In this document: positions 35,151 through 43,539 of the stretch, in pieces | Layout of the letters: each line of letters starts with the position of its first letter | Position numbering within the stretch: position 1 is the first letter of the stretch | Assembly: GCF_023634805.2 (NCBI RefSeq) | Contig: NZ_CP106882.1 | Location: 124,001 to 188,000, forward strand | Length of the DNA: 64,000 nt | Direction: 5' to 3' | Source of the DNA: Comamonas endophytica | Lineage (GTDB): Bacteria > Pseudomonadota > Gammaproteobacteria > Burkholderiales > Burkholderiaceae_C | Position numbers and translations under genes: made by a program | Notes under the pieces: generated by a model | What the model was told of the DNA's origin: nothing | Seen by the model: the letters and a program-made list of their open reading frames with translations, nothing else | Database searches by the model: none

Positions 35151-36359
35151 TCACAGGCCCAGGATCATCTTGGAGATGATGTTCTTCTGGATTTCATTGG
35201 AGCCGCCGAAGATCGACAGCTTGCGGTAGTTGAAGTAGTTGGCCGCGGCCGTCGCCGCTTCCTTCGGGCCCACGCTCTCGCCGGCGTAATCCGAGTACTG
35301 CGCCTCCTCGACGAAGGGCAGCGCATAGGGGCCCATGGCGCGGCGGATCAGCGACAGGATCTCCTGGCGGATCTCGGTGCCGCGGATCTTGAGCATCGAG
35401 CTCTCGGCACCGGGCACGCCGCCGCCGGCCACCGCCGCGATCACGCGCAGGTTGGTGGTCTTCATGTTCTCCAGGTCGATCTCGACCTTGGCCATACGCG
35501 CGGCGAACTGCGGGTCCTGGTCCAGTGGCTGGCCATTGCGCTGCACGCGGCTGGCGATGGCCTTGAGCTTCTCGAAGCCGGCCACCGAGAAGCCCACGCC
35601 GGCGATGCCGGTGCGCTCGTAGGTCAGCAGGTACTTGGCATAGGTCCAGCCCTTGTTCTCCTCGCCCACCAGGTTCTCGGCCGGCACGCGCACGTCGGTG
35701 AAGAACACTTCGTTGACCTCGCGGTCGCCGTCGAGCGTGCGGATCGGGCGGATCTCCACGCCAGGCGTATTCATGTCGATCAGCAGGAAGCTGATGCCGG
35801 ACTGCGGGCGCGCCTCGCGGTCGGTGCGCACCAGGCAGAAGATCATGTTGGCGTGCTGGCCCTGCGTGGTCCAGGTCTTCTGGCCGTTGACGATGTAATG
35901 CTCGCCCTGGGCATCGATGCCGCGCACCGCGGTGGTCTTGACCGAGGCCAGATCCGAGCCCGCGCCGGGCTCGGAGTAGCCCTGGCACCACCAGTCCTCG
36001 CCGCTCAGGATGCGCGGCAGCCAGTAGTTCTTCTGCGCCTCGCTGCCGTACTTGATCAGCACCGGGCCCAGCATGTTGACGCCGAAGGGAACGATGCGCG
36101 GGCCGCCCGCGAGCGCGCACTCGTGGTCGAAGATGAACTTCTGCACCGGCGTCCAGCCCGGGCCGCCATAGGCCTCGGGCCAGTGGTTGGCATACCAGCC
36201 GCGCTCGTTGAGGCGCGCATGCCAATCGGACTGGTCCTCGCGGCTCAGGCGCTGGCCGGCCTTGACCTTGGCGGCCAGTTCCGCGGGGAGCTTGTCGCGC
36301 AGGAAGGCGCGCACCTCGTCGCGGAAGGCCAGCTCTTCGGGGGTGAAATTCAGATCCAT
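35151..36359 (-). CDS. Acyl-CoA dehydrogenase, pimeloyl-CoA dehydrogenase large-subunit type
   Basis: A 402-residue acyl-CoA dehydrogenase: MDLNFTPEELAFRDEVRAFL at the N-terminus, the FAD/substrate segment CQGYSEPGAGSDLASVKTTA (about 132-151), HYIVNGQKTWTTQGQHAN, and the C-terminal IFGGSNEIQKNIISKMILGL. The sequence and the paired arrangement resemble the PimC large subunit of pimeloyl-CoA dehydrogenase. The gene lies 9 bases after the thiolase stop and 10 before the small subunit, so all belong to one transcript. Confidence 0.9.
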   Translation of the reverse strand: MDLNFTPEELAFRDEVRAFLRDKLPAELAAKVKAGQRLSREDQSDWHARLNERGWYANHWPEAYGGPGWTPVQKFIFDHECALAGGPRIVPFGVNMLGPVLIKYGSEAQKNYWLPRILSGEDWWCQGYSEPGAGSDLASVKTTAVRGIDAQGEHYIVNGQKTWTTQGQHANMIFCLVRTDREARPQSGISFLLIDMNTPGVEIRPIRTLDGDREVNEVFFTDVRVPAENLVGEENKGWTYAKYLLTYERTGIAGVGFSVAGFEKLKAIASRVQRNGQPLDQDPQFAARMAKVEIDLENMKTTNLRVIAAVAGGGVPGAESSMLKIRGTEIRQEILSLIRRAMGPYALPFVEEAQYSDYAGESVGPKEAATAAANYFNYRKLSIFGGSNEIQKNIISKMILGL

Positions 36360-36368
36360 GGGGCTCTC

Positions 36369-37550
36369 TCAATAAATTTCAAAGAGACCGGCGGCGCCCA
36401 TGCCGCCGGCAATGCACATCGTCACCACGCCATATTTCGCCTTGCGCCGGCGGCCTTCCAGCAGCATATGCCCGACCAGGCGCGCGCCCGTCATGCCAAA
36501 GGGGTGGCCGATGGAAATCGCGCCGCCATTGACGTTCAGCCGCTCCGACGGAATACCCAGGCGGCGCTGGCAATACAGCGCCTGCGAGGCGAAGGCCTCG
36601 TTCATCTCCCACAGGTCGATGTCTTCGACCTTCAGCCCGTGGCGCGCCAGCAGTTTCGGCACGGCAAATACCGGACCGATGCCCATCTCGTCGGGCTCGC
36701 AGCCCGCCACGGCGAAGCCGCGGAAGGCGCCGAGCGGCTGCAATCCCAGGCGCTCGGCTTCCCTGGCTTCCATCAGCACGCTGGCCGACGATCCATCGGA
36801 CAGCTGCGAGGCATTGCCGGCGGTGACGAACTGCCCCGGGCCCTTGACGGGCTCGAGCTTGGCCAGGCCTTCGAGCGTGGTGCCGGGGCGGTTGCAGTTG
36901 TCCTTGGTGGCAACGACATCGCGCAGCGTGACCTCGCCGCTTTCCTTGTCCTTCTCGGCCATGCGCGTGGCGCAGGCGATGATCTCGTCGTCGAACAGGC
37001 CCTTTTCCTGGGCCAGCGCCGTGCGCTGCTGGCTCAGCAGCGCGAACGCATCCTGGTCCTCGCGGCTGATGCCGTAGCGGTGGGCGACGATATCGGCGGT
37101 GTCGATCATCGCCATGTAGAGCTCGGGCTTGTGCTTGTACAGCCAGGGATCGATATCGGTGGGCAGGTTGTTGCCCGGGCGCAGGCCGGAGATGGTCTCG
37201 ACGCCGCCGGCCACGAGCGCCGGCACGCCCTCGGCCACGATGCGCCCCGCGGCAATGGCAATCGACTGCAGGCCCGAGGCGCAGTAGCGCGCCACGGTCA
37301 TGCCGGCGACCGACAGCGGCAGGCCCGCGCGCAGCGCCGCCTGGCGGCCCAGGTTGCGGCCCTGGAACCCGTCTGGGTTGCCGCAGCCAAGGACCAAATC
37401 TTCCAGGCTTTCGGGGTCCACGCCCGCGCGCTCGACGGCGGCGCGGACCGAGAAGGCCGCGAGTTCGGCGGCGGGGGTGACATTGAACTCGCCGCGGTGC
37501 GACTTGGCCAGCGGGGTGCGGGCGGTGGATACGATGACGGCTTCACGCAT
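36369..37550 (-). CDS. Thiolase (acetyl-CoA acyltransferase)
   Basis: This 393-residue thiolase has the acylation cysteine in VARYCASGLQSIA (about residue 88). It also has NVNGGAISIGHPFGMTGARLVGH with the catalytic histidine, and the second active-site cysteine in TMCIAGGMGAAGLFE near the C-terminus. It cleaves 3-oxoacyl-CoA to acetyl-CoA and a shortened acyl-CoA. It sits between the FadB-like fusion and the paired dehydrogenases, as PimB does in pimelate clusters. Confidence 0.94.
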   Translation of the reverse strand: MREAVIVSTARTPLAKSHRGEFNVTPAAELAAFSVRAAVERAGVDPESLEDLVLGCGNPDGFQGRNLGRQAALRAGLPLSVAGMTVARYCASGLQSIAIAAGRIVAEGVPALVAGGVETISGLRPGNNLPTDIDPWLYKHKPELYMAMIDTADIVAHRYGISREDQDAFALLSQQRTALAQEKGLFDDEIIACATRMAEKDKESGEVTLRDVVATKDNCNRPGTTLEGLAKLEPVKGPGQFVTAGNASQLSDGSSASVLMEAREAERLGLQPLGAFRGFAVAGCEPDEMGIGPVFAVPKLLARHGLKVEDIDLWEMNEAFASQALYCQRRLGIPSERLNVNGGAISIGHPFGMTGARLVGHMLLEGRRRKAKYGVVTMCIAGGMGAAGLFEIY

Positions 37551-37694
37551 GGGGTTGTCTCCTGGGTGGATATTGGCTGGCGTCTGGGGCGAGTGGCCGT
37601 GCAGCGCGAGCTCTGGTTTGGAAAATTTTGGGTTCTGAACTGCCCGGGGGCTCTGCCGAAGGACAACCAGCTAGCTTGAGGACAGGCCGTTCAT

Positions 37695-37875
37695 GGTTCG
37701 ACGGGCTCCCCACGAACGGTTTTCAGCTGTGGCTCAGGGGCTCGCCTCAGGTACACGCCCGGCGTGGCGGAAAAACCGTTCGTCCTGAGCCTGTCGAAGG
37801 ATGGACGGCCCCACCTCCAGTGGAGATGGGCCGGACAGGGTTCGACAGGCTCAAAGCAAAACTTGTCACGAACGG
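37695..37875. repeat. REP-like repeat cluster, copy 4 (degenerate tandem)
   Basis: The 336-base gap between the thiolase and the FadB-like gene holds three related units. They are GGTTCGACGGGCTCCCCACG (37695-37714, then AACGG), a canonical CCTGAGCCTGTCGAAGG (37784-37800) preceded by CCGTTCGT, and a degenerate GGTTCGACAGGCTCAAAG at about 37849-37866 followed by CACGAACGG. Nothing gene-like is in the gap. Confidence 0.75.
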
Positions 37876-37886
37876 AGCCAGCGCGT

Positions 37887-40004
37887 TTACTCCGCCCTGT
37901 TCAAACTATCGAAGTCCTTGCCTTCCTTGACCAACCGCACCAGCAGCGCCGCCGGCTTCCAGAACAGCGGATCCTCCTTGGCAAATTCCTCGATATCCGC
38001 CAGGATCTTCGGCAGCCCCTGCATGTCGGCCCACTTCATCGGCCCGCCGCGGTGGCGCGGGAAGCCATAGCCCGACATGAAGGTCACGTCCACGTCCAGC
38101 GGACGCAGCGCGATGCCCTCCTCCACCACCTTGGCGCCCTCGTTGACCATGGCCGCCATGTAGCGGCGCAGGATCTCGTCCTCGCTGAACTTGCGCGGGG
38201 TGATGCCCTTCCTTGCGCGCTCGGCATCGACGATCGCCAGCACCTCGGGGTCGGGCTGGCCCTGGCGCGCGCCTTCGGGGTAGAGGTAGAAGCCGCGGCC
38301 GGTCTTCTGGCCGAACCAGCCGCGCTCGCAGATCCGGTCGGCGATCTCGACATAGCGCGCGTTCGGGTCGCGCGTGGCGGCGCGGCGCTTGCGCGTGGCC
38401 CAGCCGATATCGCCGCCGGCCAGGTCCGTGACCTGGAACGGGCCCATCGGGTAGCCGAAGGCGCGCACCGCGGCATCGATCTCGTAGGGGCTGGCGCCGT
38501 CCTCCATCAGATAGTCGGCGGCCTGCTTGTACACGGCCAGGATGCGGTTGCCGATGAAGCCGTCGCACACGCCGGCGCGCACCGGCACCTTCTTGAGCTT
38601 CTTCGCCAGCTCGAAGGCGGTCGCCACCACGTCGGGCGACACGCGCGCGGGCACGACGATCTCCAGCAGCTTCATGATGTTGGCCGGGCTGAAGAAGTGC
38701 AGCCCGATCACGTCCTGCGGGCGCTGCGTGGCATCGGCAATCGCCTCGATGTCGAGGTAGGAGGTGTTGGTCGCCAGCACCGCGCCCGGCTTGCAGACGC
38801 GGTCGAGCTCGCGGAAGACGGCCTTCTTGACTTCGAGGTCTTCGAACACCGCCTCGATCACCAGATCGATATCGGCCAGGTCGTCATAGCTGGTGGATGG
38901 CGTGTAGCGCGCCATGATCGCCGCCTTGCCTTCGGCCGTGAGACGGCCCTTGGCGATCAGGCCATCATAGACCTTCTCGACGTTCTTCTGCCCGCGCGCG
39001 ATCGACTCGGCATCGCGCTCGATCATGGTCACGGCGAAGCCCGCGTCCAGCGCCGCCACGCTGATGCCCGCACCCATGGTGCCGCCACCGATGATGGCGA
39101 TGGCCTTGAAGGGACGCGGCGCGGCCAGCTTGGCTTCGGGCACCTTGGCCACTTCGCGCTCGGCAAAGAAGGCATGCACCAGGCCCGCGCGCTGCGGGCT
39201 GTTCAGACATTCGACGAAGCGCGCACGCTCGAAGGCGAGGCCCTCGTCGAAAGGCTGCTGCACGGCAGCCTGCACGCATTCGATGATCTTCAGCGGCGAG
39301 AACAGGCCGCGGCTTTTCTTCGCCGTGTCCGCCTTGAGCGCTTCCAGATCGGCCAGCGCCGCGGCCGGATCGGCCAGCGCAATATCGCGCGTGCGGCGCA
39401 CCGGCGCGTTCTGCGCCAGCAGCTCGTTGGCATAGGCCAGGCCCGCGGCCACGGGGTCCGTGCCTTCGGCCAGGCGGTCGACCAGGCCTGCGCCCAGCGC
39501 GGCCTTGGCGTTCAGGGGCTTGCCACCGAGCATCAGTTCGGTCGCGGGCTTCACGCCCATCAGGCGCGGCGCGCGCTGCGTGCCGCCCGAGCCGGGCAGC
39601 AGGCCCAGCAGCACCTCGGGCAGGCCCAGGCTGGCGGCGGGCAGCGCCAGGCGGTAATGCGCCGACATGGCGACTTCCAGGCCGCCGCCGAGCGCCGCGC
39701 CATGGATGGCGGCGATCACCAGCTTGGAGCAGTTCTCGATGCTGGCGCAGGCTTCGGGCAGCGAGGGCGGCACCGGCGGCTTGCCGAATTCGCGGATATC
39801 GGCGCCGGCAATGAAGGCCTTGCCCGCGCCGACCAGCAGCACCGCCTTGACGGCTTCATCGGCCTCGGCCTGCTGCAGCGCGGCGACCAGGCCCTGGCGC
39901 ACCGCCTGGCCCAGCGCATTGACCGGGGGATTGTCGATGGTCACGACCAGAACCGCGCCATCGCGGGCGGTGGTGACAGCTTGAGCTTGTGGGGCATTGC
40001 CCAT
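37887..40004 (-). CDS. Bifunctional enoyl-CoA hydratase / 3-hydroxyacyl-CoA dehydrogenase (FadB/PimF type)
   Basis: The 705-residue fusion starts at ATG 40004; the longer open frame upstream overlaps the regulatory dyads and is not protein-like. The N-terminal crotonase domain shows VVTIDNPPVNALG, GAGKAFIAGADIREFG and GAALGGGLEVAMSAHYRLA. The 3-hydroxyacyl-CoA dehydrogenase domain shows the NAD-binding AIIGGGTMGAGISVAALDAG (about 300-320), LHFFSPANIMKLLEIV and a C-terminal repeat with YMAAMVNEGAKVVEEGIA and GYGFPRHRGGPM. It performs two successive beta-oxidation steps. It is divergent from a LysR gene with operator-like dyads between them. Confidence 0.95.
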   Translation of the reverse strand: MGNAPQAQAVTTARDGAVLVVTIDNPPVNALGQAVRQGLVAALQQAEADEAVKAVLLVGAGKAFIAGADIREFGKPPVPPSLPEACASIENCSKLVIAAIHGAALGGGLEVAMSAHYRLALPAASLGLPEVLLGLLPGSGGTQRAPRLMGVKPATELMLGGKPLNAKAALGAGLVDRLAEGTDPVAAGLAYANELLAQNAPVRRTRDIALADPAAALADLEALKADTAKKSRGLFSPLKIIECVQAAVQQPFDEGLAFERARFVECLNSPQRAGLVHAFFAEREVAKVPEAKLAAPRPFKAIAIIGGGTMGAGISVAALDAGFAVTMIERDAESIARGQKNVEKVYDGLIAKGRLTAEGKAAIMARYTPSTSYDDLADIDLVIEAVFEDLEVKKAVFRELDRVCKPGAVLATNTSYLDIEAIADATQRPQDVIGLHFFSPANIMKLLEIVVPARVSPDVVATAFELAKKLKKVPVRAGVCDGFIGNRILAVYKQAADYLMEDGASPYEIDAAVRAFGYPMGPFQVTDLAGGDIGWATRKRRAATRDPNARYVEIADRICERGWFGQKTGRGFYLYPEGARQGQPDPEVLAIVDAERARKGITPRKFSEDEILRRYMAAMVNEGAKVVEEGIALRPLDVDVTFMSGYGFPRHRGGPMKWADMQGLPKILADIEEFAKEDPLFWKPAALLVRLVKEGKDFDSLNRAE

Positions 40005-40078
40005 GGACGAGTCTCCGAAATGACAGTAATTGGCACCATTGTGGACACGCCAAACAATCTTGACAATTACATGGCCCG

Positions 40079-40093
40079 TTGACAGACTGTCAA
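40079..40093. promoter_or_regulatory. Perfect palindrome TTGACAGACTGTCAA, candidate LysR operator
   Basis: The 15-base palindrome fits the T-N11-A pattern of LysR-type boxes. It lies in the 112-base gap between the divergent fadB-like and LysR genes. Related half-sites TTGACAAT (about 40059) and TTTGACAG (about 40100) flank it, giving a multi-site array. Confidence 0.65.
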
Positions 40094-40116
40094 ACAATTT
40101 TTGACAGCTTTTTGCC

Positions 40117-41010
40117 ATGGAACTTCAATCCCTCACGCTGCTGGTCGACATTCTTGACGCTGGCAACCTGAGCCAGGCCGCGCGCAACCTGAAGATGACG
40201 CGCGCCAATGTCAGCTACCACCTGAACCAGCTCGAGAAATCGGTCGGCGCGCAGCTGGTGCGCCGCACCACGCGCCGCGTCGAGCCGACCGAAGTGGGCC
40301 TGCGCCTGTACGCGCACGGACTCGCCATTCAAAACGAAATGCGCGCCGCGCGCGAGACCATCACCACGCTGGGCCAGGGGCTGCAGGGCCGCGTGGGGCT
40401 GAGCGTGCCCAGCGGCTACGGCCAGATGGTCATGTCCGACTGGCTGATCGACTTCAAGCGGCTCTACCCCTTCATCGTGCTCGATGTGCGCTTCGAGAAC
40501 CGCGTCGACGATCTGATCCGCGAAGAAGTGGACATCGCGATACGCGTCATGCCCGAGCCGCCGCCCACGCTGGTCGCGCGCGACCTGGGCCAGGTGCGCT
40601 ACCTGGCCTGCGCCTCGCGCGCCTATGCCGAGGCCCACGGCCTGCCGGCCACGCCCGACGCGCTGCGCGGCGCGCCGCTGATCACCGCCGGCGTCGTCGG
40701 CCGCCAGCTGCGCGTGAGCGCCTACCAGGGCACCCAGCGCGAGGAAGTGATGCTGGAGCCCACGCTGATCTCCGAACACTTTCCCTTTCTGCGCCAGGGC
40801 ATTCTTGCGGGGCTGGGCGTGGGGCTGGTGCCAGATTACGTGGTGGAGGACGCAATCGCCAGCGGCGAGGTGCTCACCACGCTGGACGACTGGCGCCTGA
40901 GCATCTTCGGCACGCAGATGTACCTGCTTTACATGCCGCAGCGGCATCAGACGCGAGCGGTGCGGACTTGCATCGACTATCTGCTGGGCCGGGCCAAGCC
41001 TGCAGCATGA
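40117..41010 (+). CDS. LysR-family regulator of the catabolic block
   Basis: A 297-residue LysR protein. Its N-terminal HTH contains LSQAARNLKMTRANVSYHLN and LEKSVGAQLVRRTTRRVEPT. The effector domain contains LRFENRVDDL-like and DIAIRVMPEPPPTLVAR segments. It is divergent from the FadB/PimF-like gene and the whole leftward block, with palindromic operator candidates in the shared 112-base gap. It most likely controls the beta-oxidation operon in response to its substrate or a CoA intermediate. Confidence 0.9.
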   Translation: MELQSLTLLVDILDAGNLSQAARNLKMTRANVSYHLNQLEKSVGAQLVRRTTRRVEPTEVGLRLYAHGLAIQNEMRAARETITTLGQGLQGRVGLSVPSGYGQMVMSDWLIDFKRLYPFIVLDVRFENRVDDLIREEVDIAIRVMPEPPPTLVARDLGQVRYLACASRAYAEAHGLPATPDALRGAPLITAGVVGRQLRVSAYQGTQREEVMLEPTLISEHFPFLRQGILAGLGVGLVPDYVVEDAIASGEVLTTLDDWRLSIFGTQMYLLYMPQRHQTRAVRTCIDYLLGRAKPAA

Positions 41011-41040
41011 ACATCGGCATTGCGCCACGCGCCGCGCCGG

Positions 41041-41385
41041 CTAGAAATCCGCGGGCTGCGCCCAGTGGGGCCCCCCCTTGGAAATGCCTGGCACCTGATA
41101 CGCCGACTTGAAATCATCGCCGGACAGCCTGATCGCCCCGCAATTGCCGCCATCCCAACAAGGGTTGGCTACGCCATCCTTGTTGGTCCAGCCCACGGTA
41201 TTGCCCCGGACTTCGACGCGGTCGCAACTGGCAGCCTTTTGATTCCAGGCGTAGATACCCACATTGGCGCAACTCTGCTTTTTCGCAAATAGCCGGTTAT
41301 CGGTGATCTGCATGTCTGTGCCACCCGCAATGGCCACCCCAGATCGATGCGCATGGTTGAATCCTCTGAACTGGAACGCTCATGA
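41041..41385 (-). pseudogene. C-terminal remnant of a right-handed parallel beta-helix protein
   Basis: The leftward frame from about 41385 to the stop at 41041 encodes a convincing beta-helix tail: FRGFNHAHRSGVAIAGG, then DMQITDNRLFAKKQ, GIYAWNQKAASCDRVEVRGN and NCGAIRLSGDDF. Such proteins are secreted polysaccharide lyases or carbohydrate-binding repeats. An in-frame TGA lies just upstream near 41378, the frame beyond it still reads IFRGANVSNLT, and no signal peptide or start is present. This looks like a decayed 3' fragment. Confidence 0.6.
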
Positions 41386-41553
41386 GCCTCGGGTCAAGTT
41401 GCTCACGTTCGCGCCTCGAAAAATTCTACGGCGGCCAGGTAATGGCGAGGCGGCGGTGTTGCCGGGTATGGTCAAGCTTTCGCAGCGGCCGGTATGAAGG
41501 CTGCTGCGGGAATCTGGAGCTGGCCGATCCGGCGAGATGCAGGCTGCGCCACC

Positions 41554-42774
41554 TCAAGCCACGCGTGCCCGGCGGTTCACCGCCGTCGCTGCGCCCCAGC
41601 AACACAGCATCGCCAGCGCGCCGCAGACCATGATGGTCGCCGGCAGCGGCACCAGCCCCGGCGCGGCCAGCGTCACCAGCGCGCCGACGACCGCGCCCAT
41701 CAGATACTGCAGCAGCCCCATCAGCGCCGAGGCCACGCCCGCCTGGGCGCCGGCCTGTGCCATCGTCAGCGCGGTCAGATTGCCAAAAACCAGGCCCAGC
41801 ACCCAGATCGACAGGCCGACCAGCGCGAGATAGACGGGCAGCGGCGCCGCATCGCAAAGCACCGCGGCCAGCAGCGCCAGCCCGGCCAGCGCATGCAGCG
41901 CAATGCCGGCGAGCAGCGCGCGCTGCTCGCCCCAGCGCTTCGTCAGCCACAGGCTCAATTGCCCGGCGGCAACGATGCCCACTGCATTGGCCGCAAAGAA
42001 ATAGCTGAAATGCGCGGGCGTCATGCCGAAGTGCTCGATCAGCACGAAGGGCGAGACGCTGATGTACACGAACAGCGCACCCAGGATGAAGCCGCCCGCC
42101 AGCGTATAGGCCATGAAGCCCGCATCGCGGCATTGCTGCGCATAGGCGCGCGCGATGGCGCCCGGGTGCAGCGGCGCGCGCCGCTCGCGTGCCAGCGTCT
42201 CGGGTATCGCGCGCAGGCTCCAGGCCGTACCCAGCGCACCGACCACCGCCAGCGTCCAGAACACCATGCGCCAGCCGCCATGGGTCAGCAGCCAGCTGCC
42301 GGCCACGGGGGCGAGGATCGGCGCGATCATCATGACCTGCATCAGCACCGAGAACACGCGTGCCGATTCCTGCACCGTGCAGACATCCGAAACGATGGCG
42401 CGAGGCGCGACCAGCCCCGCGGCTGCGCCCAGCGCCTGCAAAAAGCGTGCGGCCAGCAGCCATTCGACGGTGGGAGCCAGCGCCGCGATTAACGAGCCCA
42501 GCACGAAGATGCTTAGCCCGATGAGCAGCGGCCAGCGCCGCCCGAAGCGGTCGAGCAGCGGCCCGTACAGGCCCTGCCCCAGCGCCAGGCCGACGAGAAA
42601 GATCGACAGCGTCTGCTGTATCTGGCCGGCCGAGGCGCCGAGCTCGCGTGCCACGGAAGGAAACGCCGGCAGGTACATGTCGATGGCCATCGCGTCCAGC
42701 GCAGTGATCATCGCCAGCAGAAAGAGAAAGGGTGCGCCAAAAGTGGGACGCGTCGGGGAAGCGTTGGAATGCAT
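41554..42774 (-). CDS. Bcr/CflA-family multidrug MFS transporter
   Basis: A 406-residue protein from ATG 42774 with 12 predicted helices. Landmarks are LDAMAIDMYLPAFPSVARELGA in TM1 and its following loop, the motif-A-like LYGPLLDRFGRRWPLL, and ILAPVAGSWLLTHGGWRMVF, all typical of Bcr/CflA proton-driven drug exporters. The longer open frame upstream lacks hydrophobic or family features. It is divergent from the MarR gene 225 bases away, so the same MarR protein could repress both sides. Substrates (for example bicyclomycin, chloramphenicol or sulfonamides in relatives) cannot be specified. Confidence 0.88.
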   Translation of the reverse strand: MHSNASPTRPTFGAPFLFLLAMITALDAMAIDMYLPAFPSVARELGASAGQIQQTLSIFLVGLALGQGLYGPLLDRFGRRWPLLIGLSIFVLGSLIAALAPTVEWLLAARFLQALGAAAGLVAPRAIVSDVCTVQESARVFSVLMQVMMIAPILAPVAGSWLLTHGGWRMVFWTLAVVGALGTAWSLRAIPETLARERRAPLHPGAIARAYAQQCRDAGFMAYTLAGGFILGALFVYISVSPFVLIEHFGMTPAHFSYFFAANAVGIVAAGQLSLWLTKRWGEQRALLAGIALHALAGLALLAAVLCDAAPLPVYLALVGLSIWVLGLVFGNLTALTMAQAGAQAGVASALMGLLQYLMGAVVGALVTLAAPGLVPLPATIMVCGALAMLCCWGAATAVNRRARVA

Positions 42775-42969
42775 GGAACGAAAGCTGGCCCGAGGCCAGG
42801 CGGAATACGGACTTGAGGGGAAACGGCGAAAGGCAGGCATCCACTCTGTCTTCCGGAAGGTGGATTCTCGAGGTAAGGCAACCCGCGCAATGGCACATCG
42901 GGAAACCCTGATGCCAACCATGTTGAGCTTGTCAACCCCATGCCGCAACAATCATATGCACGACAATAG

Positions 42970-42981
42970 TTGCCTAAGCAA
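42970..42981. promoter_or_regulatory. Candidate MarR operator TTGCCTAAGCAA
   Basis: TTGC-N4-GCAA lies just upstream of the marR-type ATG (43000), within an unusually A/T-rich promoter stretch. Its position suits autorepression. Arms are only 4 bp, so this is a suggestion. Confidence 0.4.
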
Positions 42982-42999
42982 TCAAACACATTTGAATAC

Positions 43000-43491
43000 A
43001 TGACCTCTGCACCGCTGCCCCCCTCCGACTTCTACCAGGCGGGTGTCTACACCCCGGGTGAAAGCGTGGGCTTCCTGATGCGCCGCGTGCTGAGTTCGAT
43101 CCTGCAGCAGGCCGATGCCGAGCTGGCGGTGCACGATCTGACCTATGTGCAGTGGCTGCCGCTGTACAAGCTGATGGTCTGCAGCGACACCACCAGCGCC
43201 GGCCTGGCGCGCGACCTGGGCATCGATCCTGCGGCCGTCACGCGCGCGCTGGACCGTCTGGAAGCCAAGGGCATGCTGCGCCGCGAGCGCTCCACCACCG
43301 ACCGCCGCGTGGTGCAGCTGGAGCTGACCGATGCCGGCCGCGAGGTGGCTGCGCAGGTGCCGCAGGCCATGGCCAGCGTGCTCAATGCCCATCTGGGCGG
43401 CTTCAGCCATGAAGAGTGCCGGCTGCTGATCGACATGCTGCGGCGCATGCTGCACAACGGCGAGGCGCTGCGCGCCGACGCCGCGGGCTGA
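43000..43491 (+). CDS. MarR-family transcriptional repressor
   Basis: A 163-residue winged-helix regulator from ATG 43000; a TTG at 42970 lies inside the putative operator. The DNA-binding part includes TSAGLARDLGIDPAAVTRALDRLEAKGML (a helix-turn-helix followed by the wing RRERSTTDRRVVQLELT). MarR proteins derepress efflux genes on binding phenolic or hydrophobic ligands. It is the first gene of a marR-OMF-emrA-emrB operon, the classic EmrR-type arrangement, and is divergent from a Bcr/CflA transporter. Confidence 0.93.
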   Translation: MTSAPLPPSDFYQAGVYTPGESVGFLMRRVLSSILQQADAELAVHDLTYVQWLPLYKLMVCSDTTSAGLARDLGIDPAAVTRALDRLEAKGMLRRERSTTDRRVVQLELTDAGREVAAQVPQAMASVLNAHLGGFSHEECRLLIDMLRRMLHNGEALRADAAG

Positions 43492-43539
43492 AGCCCCGGG
43501 CCACCGATTTCCTCTTGCATAACCACTTACAACATCACC

